Positions 1 to 6,504 of a DNA stretch of 11,106 nt are shown piece after piece. The stretch covers positions 1-11,106 of the forward strand of contig JAEZQS010000100.1 in the NCBI GenBank assembly GCA_023412995.1. Reading direction: 5' to 3'. Source of the stretch: Pseudomonadota bacterium. Its GTDB lineage: Bacteria; Pseudomonadota; Gammaproteobacteria; Xanthomonadales; Rhodanobacteraceae. Position 1 is the first letter of the stretch. Each line of letters begins with the position of its first letter. Both the position numbers and the translations under genes were made by a program. The notes beneath the pieces were generated by a model that searched no databases, was not told the origin of the DNA, and was given only the letters and a program-made list of their open reading frames with translations.

Positions 1-1
1 C

Positions 2-511
2 CCCCGGTTGTCCAACCACGCCCGCCAGCCGCCCCCGCGGGGGCCGGCCGACGGCGCCGAGGACACGCCCCCTCCGAGCCCGCTCAACGTCGCCCTCACC
101 GGCGTGATCCTGGACGAAACCAACGACGTGCACATCGCCATGCTGCAGGACAAGGCCAGCAACCAGTCGATCGCGCTCTCGGTCGGCATGCCGTTGCAGG
201 GCGACCAGGCCGCCTGGACCCTGGTCGAGGTGAAGCCGCGCGGGGCCGTGTTCCGCAATGCCGCCAACGAGACGGCCGAGGTGGAGCTGGAAACCTCGGT
301 GGCGCCTGCCGCGCGTCCGGCGCCGCCGCGCAGCGGGCGTCCCGCCCCGGGCCGCCCGCCCAACGCCAACGCCAACACCAACGCGCGTAACGCGAAGGGG
401 CAGGAGGCGGGCTCCGACCTTGCCCGCCGCATCGAGGAGCGGCGCCAGCGCATGCGCGAGGATGCCGAGCGCCAGCGGGCGAAGAAAGCCGCCGCGACAC
501 CGCAGAAATGA
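2..511 (+). CDS. xpsN: Type II secretion protein, GspC/XpsN-like, 3' part (5' end outside window)
   Basis: The reading frame is open back to the window edge, so this is the C-terminal 169 residues of a longer protein. The in-frame TTG at nt 8 is probably not a real start. About 25 residues in is a block beginning LNVALTGVILDE and running through VGMPLQ and WTLVEVKPRGAVFRNA. This matches the GspC homology region, which in other T2SSs lies in the periplasm and docks on the N0 domain of the secretin. Xanthomonas has a GspC-type protein, XpsN, encoded just before xpsD, and the order here is the same. The missing N-terminus should carry the inner-membrane anchor. After the homology region comes a Pro/Ala-rich stretch, a short Asn-Ala repeat, and a charged, probably helical tail (ARRIEERRQRMREDAERQR). 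The stop overlaps an ATG of the secretin frame. Family assignment is good; the exact subunit name is less certain. Confidence 0.82.
   Translation, partial: PRLSNHARQPPPRGPADGAEDTPPPSPLNVALTGVILDETNDVHIAMLQDKASNQSIALSVGMPLQGDQAAWTLVEVKPRGAVFRNAANETAEVELETSVAPAARPAPPRSGRPAPGRPPNANANTNARNAKGQEAGSDLARRIEERRQRMREDAERQRAKKAAATPQK
361..384 (+). repeat. Hexanucleotide tandem repeat inside the GspC/XpsN-like gene
   Basis: Four consecutive 6-bp units are visible: CAACGC, CAACGC, CAACAC, CAACGC. They encode an Asn-Ala/Asn-Thr run in the linker between the homology region and the charged tail. The unit is a multiple of three, so slippage would lengthen or shorten the linker without breaking the frame. 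Confidence 0.6.
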
Positions 512-513
512 CC

Positions 514-518
514 GGAGA
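514..518 (+). promoter_or_regulatory. Ribosome binding site that decides the gspD start
   Basis: GGAGA lies 7 nt before a GTG at 526. The upstream in-frame ATG at 508 has no purine-rich sequence at the right distance. The GTG start also gives a more compact lipoprotein signal peptide, so 526 is preferred. Confidence 0.6.
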
Positions 519-525
519 CCATCCA

Positions 526-2847
526 GTGCGATCCAGACTCGTGACCCTGTTGCTGGCGCTCGGCATTGCGCTCTTGTCCGGCTGTGCCACCACTTCGCCC
601 GCGCGGCACGACGCCGGCAGCACCATCCTGACGCCCGACACCATCCTGAAGGCGCCGCCGAAGACGATCGACAGCGACCAGGTGACGGCGATCTCCATCA
701 CCCCGGAGACTTCGCTCGACCGTCCGCCGCCCAAGCCCGAGATCGAGGTCGGCACGTCGAAGTTCTTCGAGCCGCAGCCGCCGGCCCGCGACACCGGCAA
801 TGCCGGTGGGCAGGTGACGTTCAATTTCGAGAACCAGCCGATCCAGGCGGTCGTGAAGGCCATCCTCGGCGACATGCTGGAGGAGAACTACACCATTGCC
901 CCGAACGTCGGCGGCAACGTCACCTATTCCACCTCGCGCCCGATCCGGCGCGAGGACGCGATGGCCGTGCTGGAGATGCTGCTGTCCTGGACCGGCAACG
1001 CGCTGGTGCGCGAGGGCAACCGCTACACCGTGCTGCAGGCCAAGGACGCCATCCCCGGCAAGCTGACGCCGCAGCTCGGCGCCGCCCAGCACCCGGGCTA
1101 CGGCCTGCGCATCTTCCCGCTCGAGTACGTGTCGCCGAGCGAGATGGCCAAGCTCCTCAAGCCGTACGCGAAGGGCGACGCCATCGTCAGCATCGACACC
1201 AACCGCAGCCTGCTGGTGCTGGCCGGCACGCCGTCGGAACTGGAGAACTACCGCCGCACCATCGAGACCTTCGACGTGGACTGGCTCAAGGGCATGTCGA
1301 TCGGCGTGTTCACCCTGCAGCACGTCGAGGTGGCCAAGCTGATGCCGCAGCTCGACCAGATCTTCGGCAGCAAGGGCGAGTCGCCGCTGGCGGGCATGTT
1401 CCGCTTCATGCCGATCGAACAGACCAACGCGATGATCGTGATCACGCCGCAGCGCGAATACCTCAAGCAGGCCGAGGAATGGCTGTACCGCCTCGACCGC
1501 GGTGGCTCGGAAAACGCGACCCAGCTCTACGTCTACGACGTCAAGAACCTGAAGGCGCCGGACCTCGCCGATTACCTCAGCCAGATCTTCCTCGGCACTG
1601 CCGCCAGCCCGCGCAGCCGCACCTCTGGCAGGGTAGGGCAGGGCCTGCAGCCGGTCACCATCGGCGGCGTCGGCTCACGCGGCGGCCAGATGAACAATTT
1701 TGGAAGCTCGCTGCGGCCGCAGTCGGACCAGGAGAAGTCCGCGCCCGCGTCCACGCCGGCGGCGGCGGGCGCAAGCGGCGGCAACCGCGACACCGACATC
1801 CGCATTTCCTCGATCGAGGAAAACAACCAGCTGATGATCCAGGCGACGCCGCTGGAGTGGGACCAGATCGAGTCGGCGATCAAGAAGCTCGATGTCGTGC
1901 CGCTGCAGGTGCAGATCGAGGCGAAGATCCTCGAGGTGAAGCTGACGGGAGAGCTCAGCTATGGCGTGCAGTGGTACCTCAAGGGCCGGATGGGCACCGC
2001 AACCGGCTCGGCGCAGGAAAACGGCCGTTATCCAGAGCAGTACTCCGGCAACCGCTGGGACCGCCAACGCCTGACGCTCGGCGCACGTGGCGACGTGACG
2101 CCGACCACGGACGGCGGCTTCTTCTATTCCTTCCTCAACCACAACTTCGAGGTCGCCCTGCAGGCGCTGGAAGTCTCCAGCCAGTCCAAGACCCTCGCCG
2201 CGCCGTCGCTGGTGGTCGCCAACAACCAGGAGGCGCAGATCAATGTCGGCGAGCAGATCCCGGTGCAGCAGACTTTCGTCAACCCCGGCATCGTGGGTGG
2301 CGCCTCGACGACCTATGGATCGGTGCAGTACCTCAACACCGGCATCCAGCTCGCCGTGACGCCGCGGGTCAATCCGGGCGGCCTCGTGTACCTGGACATC
2401 GCCCAGGAAGTCAGCTCGCCGACCGGCTCGGGCGATGCCAATGGCAATCGACCGATTTCGCAGCGGCAGCTGCAGACGCAGGTGGCGGTGCAGAGCGGCG
2501 AGACGCTGCTTCTCGGTGGCCTGATCCAGGACCGGCGCGGCGAAGGCCAGACCGGCATTCCGCTTCTCAGCAGGATCCCCGTGGTGGGGCACCTCTTCGG
2601 CACCACCTCGCAGAACAAGGACCGCACGGAACTCATCGTCCTGATCACGCCGCGCGTCATCTCGACCATCGACGAAGGCCGCCAGATGACCGAGGACTAC
2701 AGCCGCCAGTTCGAATCGCTGGTCCCGCTGCCCAAGACTGCGGTGGCCGAACCCAGGCCCGCCCCGCCGCCCGCATCCGAACCGGCGCGTACCGTGCCGC
2801 TGCCCGAGCATCCCGTCCCGCTGGAGGAACCCGCGCGTGAGCCGTGA
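526..2847 (+). CDS. gspD: Type II secretion outer-membrane secretin GspD (XpsD-type, lipoprotein)
   Basis: This is the multimeric outer-membrane channel through which folded periplasmic proteins leave the cell. The protein has 773 residues from GTG 526, or 779 from ATG 508. It begins with a lipoprotein signal (MRSRL, a hydrophobic core, lipobox LSGC with Cys at about 20). Residue +2 after the Cys is Ala, which fits outer-membrane sorting. Domains in order: N0 (about 106-180, starting VTFNFENQPIQAVVKAIL), then N1-N3 repeats with a Gly/Ser/Ala-rich loop around nt 1600-1790, then the secretin core starting at VPLQVQIEAKILEV (residue about 458). The family signature GIPLLSRIPVVGHLFG is at about 677, and the core ends at ITPRVI. 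A Pro-rich tail of about 55 residues follows. Acylation of the secretin itself is known for XpsD, which may reduce the need for a separate pilotin. Length is normal for the family. Confidence 0.97.
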   Translation: MRSRLVTLLLALGIALLSGCATTSPARHDAGSTILTPDTILKAPPKTIDSDQVTAISITPETSLDRPPPKPEIEVGTSKFFEPQPPARDTGNAGGQVTFNFENQPIQAVVKAILGDMLEENYTIAPNVGGNVTYSTSRPIRREDAMAVLEMLLSWTGNALVREGNRYTVLQAKDAIPGKLTPQLGAAQHPGYGLRIFPLEYVSPSEMAKLLKPYAKGDAIVSIDTNRSLLVLAGTPSELENYRRTIETFDVDWLKGMSIGVFTLQHVEVAKLMPQLDQIFGSKGESPLAGMFRFMPIEQTNAMIVITPQREYLKQAEEWLYRLDRGGSENATQLYVYDVKNLKAPDLADYLSQIFLGTAASPRSRTSGRVGQGLQPVTIGGVGSRGGQMNNFGSSLRPQSDQEKSAPASTPAAAGASGGNRDTDIRISSIEENNQLMIQATPLEWDQIESAIKKLDVVPLQVQIEAKILEVKLTGELSYGVQWYLKGRMGTATGSAQENGRYPEQYSGNRWDRQRLTLGARGDVTPTTDGGFFYSFLNHNFEVALQALEVSSQSKTLAAPSLVVANNQEAQINVGEQIPVQQTFVNPGIVGGASTTYGSVQYLNTGIQLAVTPRVNPGGLVYLDIAQEVSSPTGSGDANGNRPISQRQLQTQVAVQSGETLLLGGLIQDRRGEGQTGIPLLSRIPVVGHLFGTTSQNKDRTELIVLITPRVISTIDEGRQMTEDYSRQFESLVPLPKTAVAEPRPAPPPASEPARTVPLPEHPVPLEEPAREP
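2823..2827 (+). promoter_or_regulatory. Ribosome binding site for the overlapping lipoprotein gene
   Basis: GGAGG sits inside the last codons of gspD, 9 nt before a GTG at 2837. It decides for this GTG over the in-frame ATG at 2852, which would be 24 nt away. It implies translation coupled to the end of gspD. Confidence 0.6.
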
Positions 2848-3250
2848 CCTGATGAAACGCGCGCTGGCCGCGCTCGCTGCCGTGGCCTTGCTGGCACTCG
2901 CCGGCTGCACCGACAAGGCGGACCCCTCGAACGTGGACCGCCGCGCGATCGAGCGCTGGAACTACCTGATCGCGCACCAGGCGGAGAAGGCCTGGGACTA
3001 CCTGACGCCCGGTTACCGCAGCACCCGCACCAAGGATTCCTGGGCGCAGGCGATGAACACGCGGCCGGTCCAGTGGAAGGAAGCGAAGTTCAAGGACAAG
3101 GAGTGTGACGCAGAGCGCTGCAAGGTCCGCGTGGATGTGACGTACTCGGTCCTGATGCCCGGTACCGCAGGCAAGGCGACCGCTGCATCGAGCACCGTCA
3201 ACGAGATCTGGCTGCTCGTCGACGGCGACTGGTATTTCTTGCCCAAGTGA
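2837..3250 (+). CDS. Small uncharacterised lipoprotein overlapping gspD
   Basis: This 137-residue protein starts with GTG 11 nt before the end of gspD. The N-terminus has a basic stretch (MKR), a hydrophobic Ala/Leu core and a clear lipobox LAGC with Cys24. The residue after Cys is Thr, with no Asp at +2, which fits the outer membrane. The mature part (ERWNYLIAHQAEKAWDYLTPGYRSTR, ending NEIWLLVDGDWYFLPK) has the look of small NTF2-like lipoproteins: an early helical region and a late strand with a WYF motif. That resemblance is only an impression. Cys90 and Cys95 (CX4C) could form a disulfide. Overlap with the secretin gene points to a role tied to T2SS assembly, but no T2SS subunit or known pilotin is recognised. 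No terminator is visible after it. Confidence 0.85.
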   Translation: MSRDLMKRALAALAAVALLALAGCTDKADPSNVDRRAIERWNYLIAHQAEKAWDYLTPGYRSTRTKDSWAQAMNTRPVQWKEAKFKDKECDAERCKVRVDVTYSVLMPGTAGKATAASSTVNEIWLLVDGDWYFLPK

Positions 3251-3288
3251 TTGAGTCTGCAGCCGAAAGTGGGGTTCAGGAAAAAGGA

Positions 3289-3317
3289 TTGCGTGACTGT
3301 TTCCTTTGCCTTAACAT
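3289..3317 (+). promoter_or_regulatory. Putative sigma-70-type promoter for the secreted protein at 3431
   Basis: TTGCGT (3289-3294) and TAACAT (3312-3317) are separated by exactly 17 nt. They match the consensus at 3/6 and 4/6 positions. The site is in the only sizeable gap after the T2SS genes and would give a leader of about 105-110 nt before the ATG at 3431. Moderate to weak evidence. Confidence 0.4.
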
Positions 3318-3333
3318 GACTGCGCTGTTGCCT

Positions 3334-3385
3334 GACCTTGCCCTGTGCCCGCGAGGGAGTGGATTGCATGAGCGGGAGTAAGGTC
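3334..3385 (+). other. Two-tier stem-loop in the leader of the secreted protein gene
   Basis: GACCTT (3334-3339) can pair with AAGGTC (3380-3385). Inside it CCCGC (3348-3352) can pair with GCGGG (3372-3376), leaving a 19-nt loop. The loop contains GGGAG (3355-3359) and most of an in-frame ATG at 3368. The structure lies between the putative promoter and the preferred start at 3431 and may affect translation or mRNA stability. It does not match a riboswitch class I can name. Confidence 0.35.
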
Positions 3386-3430
3386 GGCGGTAAAGCAAAA
3401 AGCCCTGTGGTTCAATTTAGGAGTGTTGCG

Positions 3431-4873
3431 ATGAACAGAAACAGCTTGACGACTGCTGTCGTCGCCGGTATCGCCGGCGTCGCTGGCTTCGCGGGCCTGG
3501 CCAATGCCGTCGACCTCAACCCCGATGGTCTCGGCCAGGTACTGATCTACCCCTACTACACCGTCAACGCCGATCAGGACTCCCTGTTCTCCGTGGTCAA
3601 CACCATGGACGTGGGCAAGGCGGTCAAGGTGCGCTTCCTGGAAGGCTACAACAGCCGCGAAGTGCTCGACTTCAACCTGTTCCTGTCGCCGAACGACGTC
3701 TGGACGGCCCGTGTCAGCGAATCCGGCGACGGCGCCGCGGTGTTCACCGACGACGCCAGCTGCACGACGCCGGCCATCCCGGCGGGCGGCCAGCCGTTCC
3801 GTACCGCTGCGTTCGACGGCAGCAGCGTGTTCCCGGCCGACAGCGGTCCGCAGGACGTCACGCGTACGCGTGAAGGTTACGTCGAGATCATCGAGATGGG
3901 CGAGATCATCCCGGGTTCGGCCCTGGATGGCGCGACCACCCACAACCAGAACGGCGTTCCGAACGGCGGCGTGCCGTCGTGCTCCGGCGCGATCAACGGC
4001 AACAACCCGGCGGGCGACCTGTCCGCTCCGGGTGGCGGCCTGTTCGGTTCGGGCATGATCGTCAACGTGGGCGTGGGTACGTTCTTCTCGTACAACGCCG
4101 ACGCGGTCGACGGCTTCAGCGACTCGATCCTGTTCTCCGGTCCCGGCGGCCTGACCCCGTCGCTGCAGCAGGCCAACACCCCGCTGACCTCGGCGTTCCC
4201 GGGCGGTGCGGTGGCGTATGTGTTCGCCAACGGCTCGCTGCTGACGCTGGACTACCCGGATGGCGTGGACGCCGTCAGCGCCGTGTTCGCGGCCGACGCG
4301 ATCTACAACGAGTACCTGACCGTTGCCGACCTCGGCGCGGCCACGGACTGGGTTGTGACGTTCCCGACCAAGCGCTTCTACGTCGACACGTTCTTCACCG
4401 GCGGCGGCGTCATCCCGCCGTTCGCGGAGACCTTCTCGGGCGGCGCCTCGTTCGTGGAAGTCGGCATCGACATGTACGACCAGGAAGAAGGCTTCACCAC
4501 GCAGCCGGAAGACTTCTCGCCGCCGATCAGCGTGCGCCCGTCCGCCCTGCCGTACGAAGTCAACGTGATCAGCTTCCTGACCGATACGGCCGCGGGCGAT
4601 CCGTCCGGCGTGTTCGGTTCGATGCTGCGCGCGAACATCACCCCGTACGGTGACGCCGGCTGGCTGCGCCTCGACCTGGCTTCCGGCGACGGTGGCCACT
4701 CGATGCGTCCGGCTGGCGACGGCACGGTCATGCACGGCCTGCCCGCCACCGGCTTCGAGGCCTTCAACGTGATCAACAGCGATGCCCAGCCGGGCCTGCT
4801 GGCGAACTACGGCGGTCTGTTCCGTCACCGTGCAAGCCGTTCCTGCACGGGCACGGACGCAGCCTGCTCGTAA
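3431..4873 (+). CDS. Secreted protein of unknown function, Sec signal peptide
   Basis: The start is ATG 3431 with GGAG 7 nt upstream. It gives a 480-residue precursor with a textbook signal peptide (MNRNS, Ala/Gly/Val core, cleavage after ANA at residue 26). The mature protein begins VDLNPDGLGQVLIYPYYTVN, contains few cysteines, ends in SCTGTDAACS, and looks rich in strands and loops (many Gly, Asp, Ser, aromatic residues). No catalytic motif, transmembrane segment or PEP-CTERM/LPXTG-type sorting signal is visible. I do not recognise a named family. Codon use favours CGT/CGC, CTG, AAC and ACC, and the gene has its own likely promoter and a strong terminator, which suggests a well expressed, monocistronic gene. 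Being next to T2SS genes makes it a possible T2SS substrate (inference). An upstream in-frame ATG at 3368 also has a purine-rich site but would place 21 extra residues before the signal peptide. Confidence 0.88.
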   Translation: MNRNSLTTAVVAGIAGVAGFAGLANAVDLNPDGLGQVLIYPYYTVNADQDSLFSVVNTMDVGKAVKVRFLEGYNSREVLDFNLFLSPNDVWTARVSESGDGAAVFTDDASCTTPAIPAGGQPFRTAAFDGSSVFPADSGPQDVTRTREGYVEIIEMGEIIPGSALDGATTHNQNGVPNGGVPSCSGAINGNNPAGDLSAPGGGLFGSGMIVNVGVGTFFSYNADAVDGFSDSILFSGPGGLTPSLQQANTPLTSAFPGGAVAYVFANGSLLTLDYPDGVDAVSAVFAADAIYNEYLTVADLGAATDWVVTFPTKRFYVDTFFTGGGVIPPFAETFSGGASFVEVGIDMYDQEEGFTTQPEDFSPPISVRPSALPYEVNVISFLTDTAAGDPSGVFGSMLRANITPYGDAGWLRLDLASGDGGHSMRPAGDGTVMHGLPATGFEAFNVINSDAQPGLLANYGGLFRHRASRSCTGTDAACS

Positions 4874-4899
4874 TCGCAGCCTGCAACTCGTGTCACCCG

Positions 4900-4928
4900 G
4901 AGGGGGCCGCAAGGCCCCCTCTTTTTTT
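4900..4928 (+). terminator. Intrinsic terminator of the secreted protein gene
   Basis: A perfect 9-bp GC-rich stem (GAGGGGGCC / GGCCCCCTC) with a GCAA tetraloop is followed at once by seven T (4922-4928). It starts 26 nt after the stop codon. Confidence 0.93.
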
Positions 4929-4981
4929 GCCAATTTCGTGCGATGGGTCGGGATTCAGGCACTTGCCGGTGGCAGAGGCTT

Positions 4982-5001
4982 GCATTCGGGCGCTAGAATG
5001 C
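4982..5001. promoter_or_regulatory. Inverted repeat upstream of the Ig-like secreted protein gene
   Basis: GCATTC (4982-4987) and GAATGC (4996-5001) form a perfect 6-bp inverted repeat around an 8-nt centre, 37 nt before the ATG. The right half overlaps TAGAAT (4994-4999), a fair -10-like hexamer, but no -35 lies at the proper distance. It could be an activator or repressor site; chance is also possible. Confidence 0.3.
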
Positions 5002-5038
5002 GCCTCGTCGTACCCTTGCCGTAGCCGGACCCACGCCC

Positions 5039-6382
5039 ATGCCCCATCGCACCGTACGCGCCATCCTTCCCATCGCCGGACTCTCGCTGCTCGTCGCAGC
5101 GTCCGTTGCGGACGCCCAGGTCACGATCGACATGACCACCCAGTTGCAGACCAACTGCACCGCGGTGACCGACGCCTCCGGGCTGCGCCTGGCGCCAAAC
5201 GGCAACCACCTGCAGGCGACCGGTGTCACGCTCACCGGTGAGGGCTGCGGTGGCGGTACCGCAGGGGCTGGCTCGGACTTCGCCGCAACCGTCAACGCAC
5301 CGGCCAACGCGACCGCGGGCACGCCGTTCGACGTGACCTGGTCGGCTGCAGCCGACGCCACGCGTTGTACCTACGGCGGCACTGCGGGCGCTTCGGGTTG
5401 GCCCGTGGGAACGACGGCATGCCAGGACGGCGCCTGTACCGGCAGCCACACGGCATCCGTGGTCGTCCCCTCCGCGGGCAACTACAGTTTCTCGATGACC
5501 TGCACCAATGCCAGCGGCTACGCACAGGCCGCTACCACGGCAACCGGTGGCAGCGGCGGAGCCCCCACGCCGCCGAACTTCGCACTCACCGCGCCGCTCA
5601 CCGCGACGACTGGCACTTCCTTCAACGTGAGCTGGGCCGTCACTGGCGCCACGACGTGCACGGGTAGTGCCTCGCTCAACGGCAGCTCGGCCAGCTTGCC
5701 TGGCTGGACGACGGCGACCACGCCGACTTCTCCGCGCTCGGTCACCCCGACGGCCGCGGGTGTCTATACGCTGACGCTGACCTGCTCCAACAGCGGTGGA
5801 AGCATCACGAGCCAACCGGCCGTCGTGACGGTCACGCAGGGCGGCGGTGGTGACTCCTGCCCGGCCGGGCGCCAGACCGTCGCTGATGTCTGTTACAGCT
5901 ACGGCCCCTCGAATTGCGCCGCCAACAGCGATGTGACCAAGTTCGAGAATTTCCTCGGTCGCAGCACGCCTACCGGAACACCCGTTCCGTTCCCCGGCAA
6001 GCAGGGTTTCGCGATCTTCAAGAACATGCAGAAGACGCAGTACATCTCGATGAAGTTCGTCGCGCCCACCACGCCGCTCACCTCGCGTGGCCAGATGTGG
6101 AAGCTGGAAACGACGTCCGGTCCAAACAGCGATGTCTCGATCAGCAGCACCTGTGGCAACTTCGCGCCAGTGGATCCGAAGTGCGTCGTGAACAACGTTC
6201 CGAGGGGTGGACCGGCCGCCGCATGGAAGCTCCCGGGCTATTCCGGGCTGGCATTCTGCCCGCTGGTCCCGGGCGAGACGTATTACCTCAACATTCGCCA
6301 GACGGATCCGACAGCCAACATTGCCAACGAATGCTCTGGCTCGACCTGCAACGTCGGCATGCAGAACAACTTCAACCAGTAA
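5039..6382 (+). CDS. Secreted protein with two Ig-like modules and a cysteine-containing C-terminal domain
   Basis: The 447-residue precursor has a Sec signal peptide (hydrophobic core LPIAGLSLLVAA, cleavage after ADA at about 26). A short N-terminal part with Cys is followed by two tandem Ig/PKD-like modules at about 82-170 and 181-264. Each shows the pattern TAGTPFDVTW or TTGTSFNVSW, then a Cys, then Y-S/T-L-x-C-x-N-x-x-G near its end, so each may hold a disulfide. A Gly/Pro linker separates them. The C-terminal domain (about 274-447, starting CPAGRQTVADVCYSYGPSNC) has several Cys and the segment CPLVPGETYYLNIRQTDP. It is not a domain I can name, though a beta-sandwich binding domain is plausible. 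No hydrolase active site is seen. The start is ATG 5039 with no strong ribosome binding site. The gene stands alone between terminators. A surface or secreted adhesin or binding protein is the best guess. Confidence 0.88.
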   Translation: MPHRTVRAILPIAGLSLLVAASVADAQVTIDMTTQLQTNCTAVTDASGLRLAPNGNHLQATGVTLTGEGCGGGTAGAGSDFAATVNAPANATAGTPFDVTWSAAADATRCTYGGTAGASGWPVGTTACQDGACTGSHTASVVVPSAGNYSFSMTCTNASGYAQAATTATGGSGGAPTPPNFALTAPLTATTGTSFNVSWAVTGATTCTGSASLNGSSASLPGWTTATTPTSPRSVTPTAAGVYTLTLTCSNSGGSITSQPAVVTVTQGGGGDSCPAGRQTVADVCYSYGPSNCAANSDVTKFENFLGRSTPTGTPVPFPGKQGFAIFKNMQKTQYISMKFVAPTTPLTSRGQMWKLETTSGPNSDVSISSTCGNFAPVDPKCVVNNVPRGGPAAAWKLPGYSGLAFCPLVPGETYYLNIRQTDPTANIANECSGSTCNVGMQNNFNQ

Positions 6383-6419
6383 GGTAATTCTGCGCGCTGA
6401 TTCACGCAGTCCAAGTAGT

Positions 6420-6459
6420 GCAAACCGGCCGCAGCCCTCCTGCGGCCGGTTTGCTTTTT
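6420..6459 (+). terminator. Intrinsic terminator after the Ig-like protein gene
   Basis: A perfect 15-bp stem (arms 6420-6434 and 6440-6454) with the 5-nt loop CCCTC is followed by five T (6455-6459). It begins 38 nt after the stop. The next gene therefore needs its own promoter or read-through. Confidence 0.93.
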
Positions 6460-6460
6460 C

Positions 6461-6474
6461 CGGTTCCGGAACCG
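6461..6474. promoter_or_regulatory. 14-bp perfect palindrome before the isomerase gene
   Basis: CGGTTCCGGAACCG reads the same on both strands. It lies directly behind the terminator T-run and about 30 nt before the isomerase start. Such a site could bind a dimeric regulator, but no -10/-35 pair is clear nearby and high GC raises the chance of coincidence. Confidence 0.3.
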
Positions 6475-6504
6475 CCGTCGCGATGGTTGTGGCGGACCAC
6501 CAGT

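Noticed and set aside
258..2840. 860-codon open frame overlapping the GspC/XpsN-like and secretin genes in another frame
   Set aside because: The translation is Arg/Ala/Pro/His-rich without domains, and the other frames here encode clear T2SS proteins. It is a GC-driven shadow frame.
3338..3430. N-terminal extension of the secreted protein from an upstream start at 3338
   Set aside because: It would bury the signal peptide 31 residues inside. ATG 3431 has a well-placed GGAG and gives a standard signal peptide.
3251..3430. Cyclic-di-GMP (GEMM) riboswitch, suggested by GCAAAAAGCCC in the leader
   Set aside because: The conserved upstream half with AGGGCAAACC and a GNRA-type loop is missing.
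3311..4933. 540-codon open frame on the - strand across the secreted protein gene
   Set aside because: The composition is typical of an antisense shadow of high-GC coding DNA. The + strand has a signal peptide, ribosome binding site and terminator.
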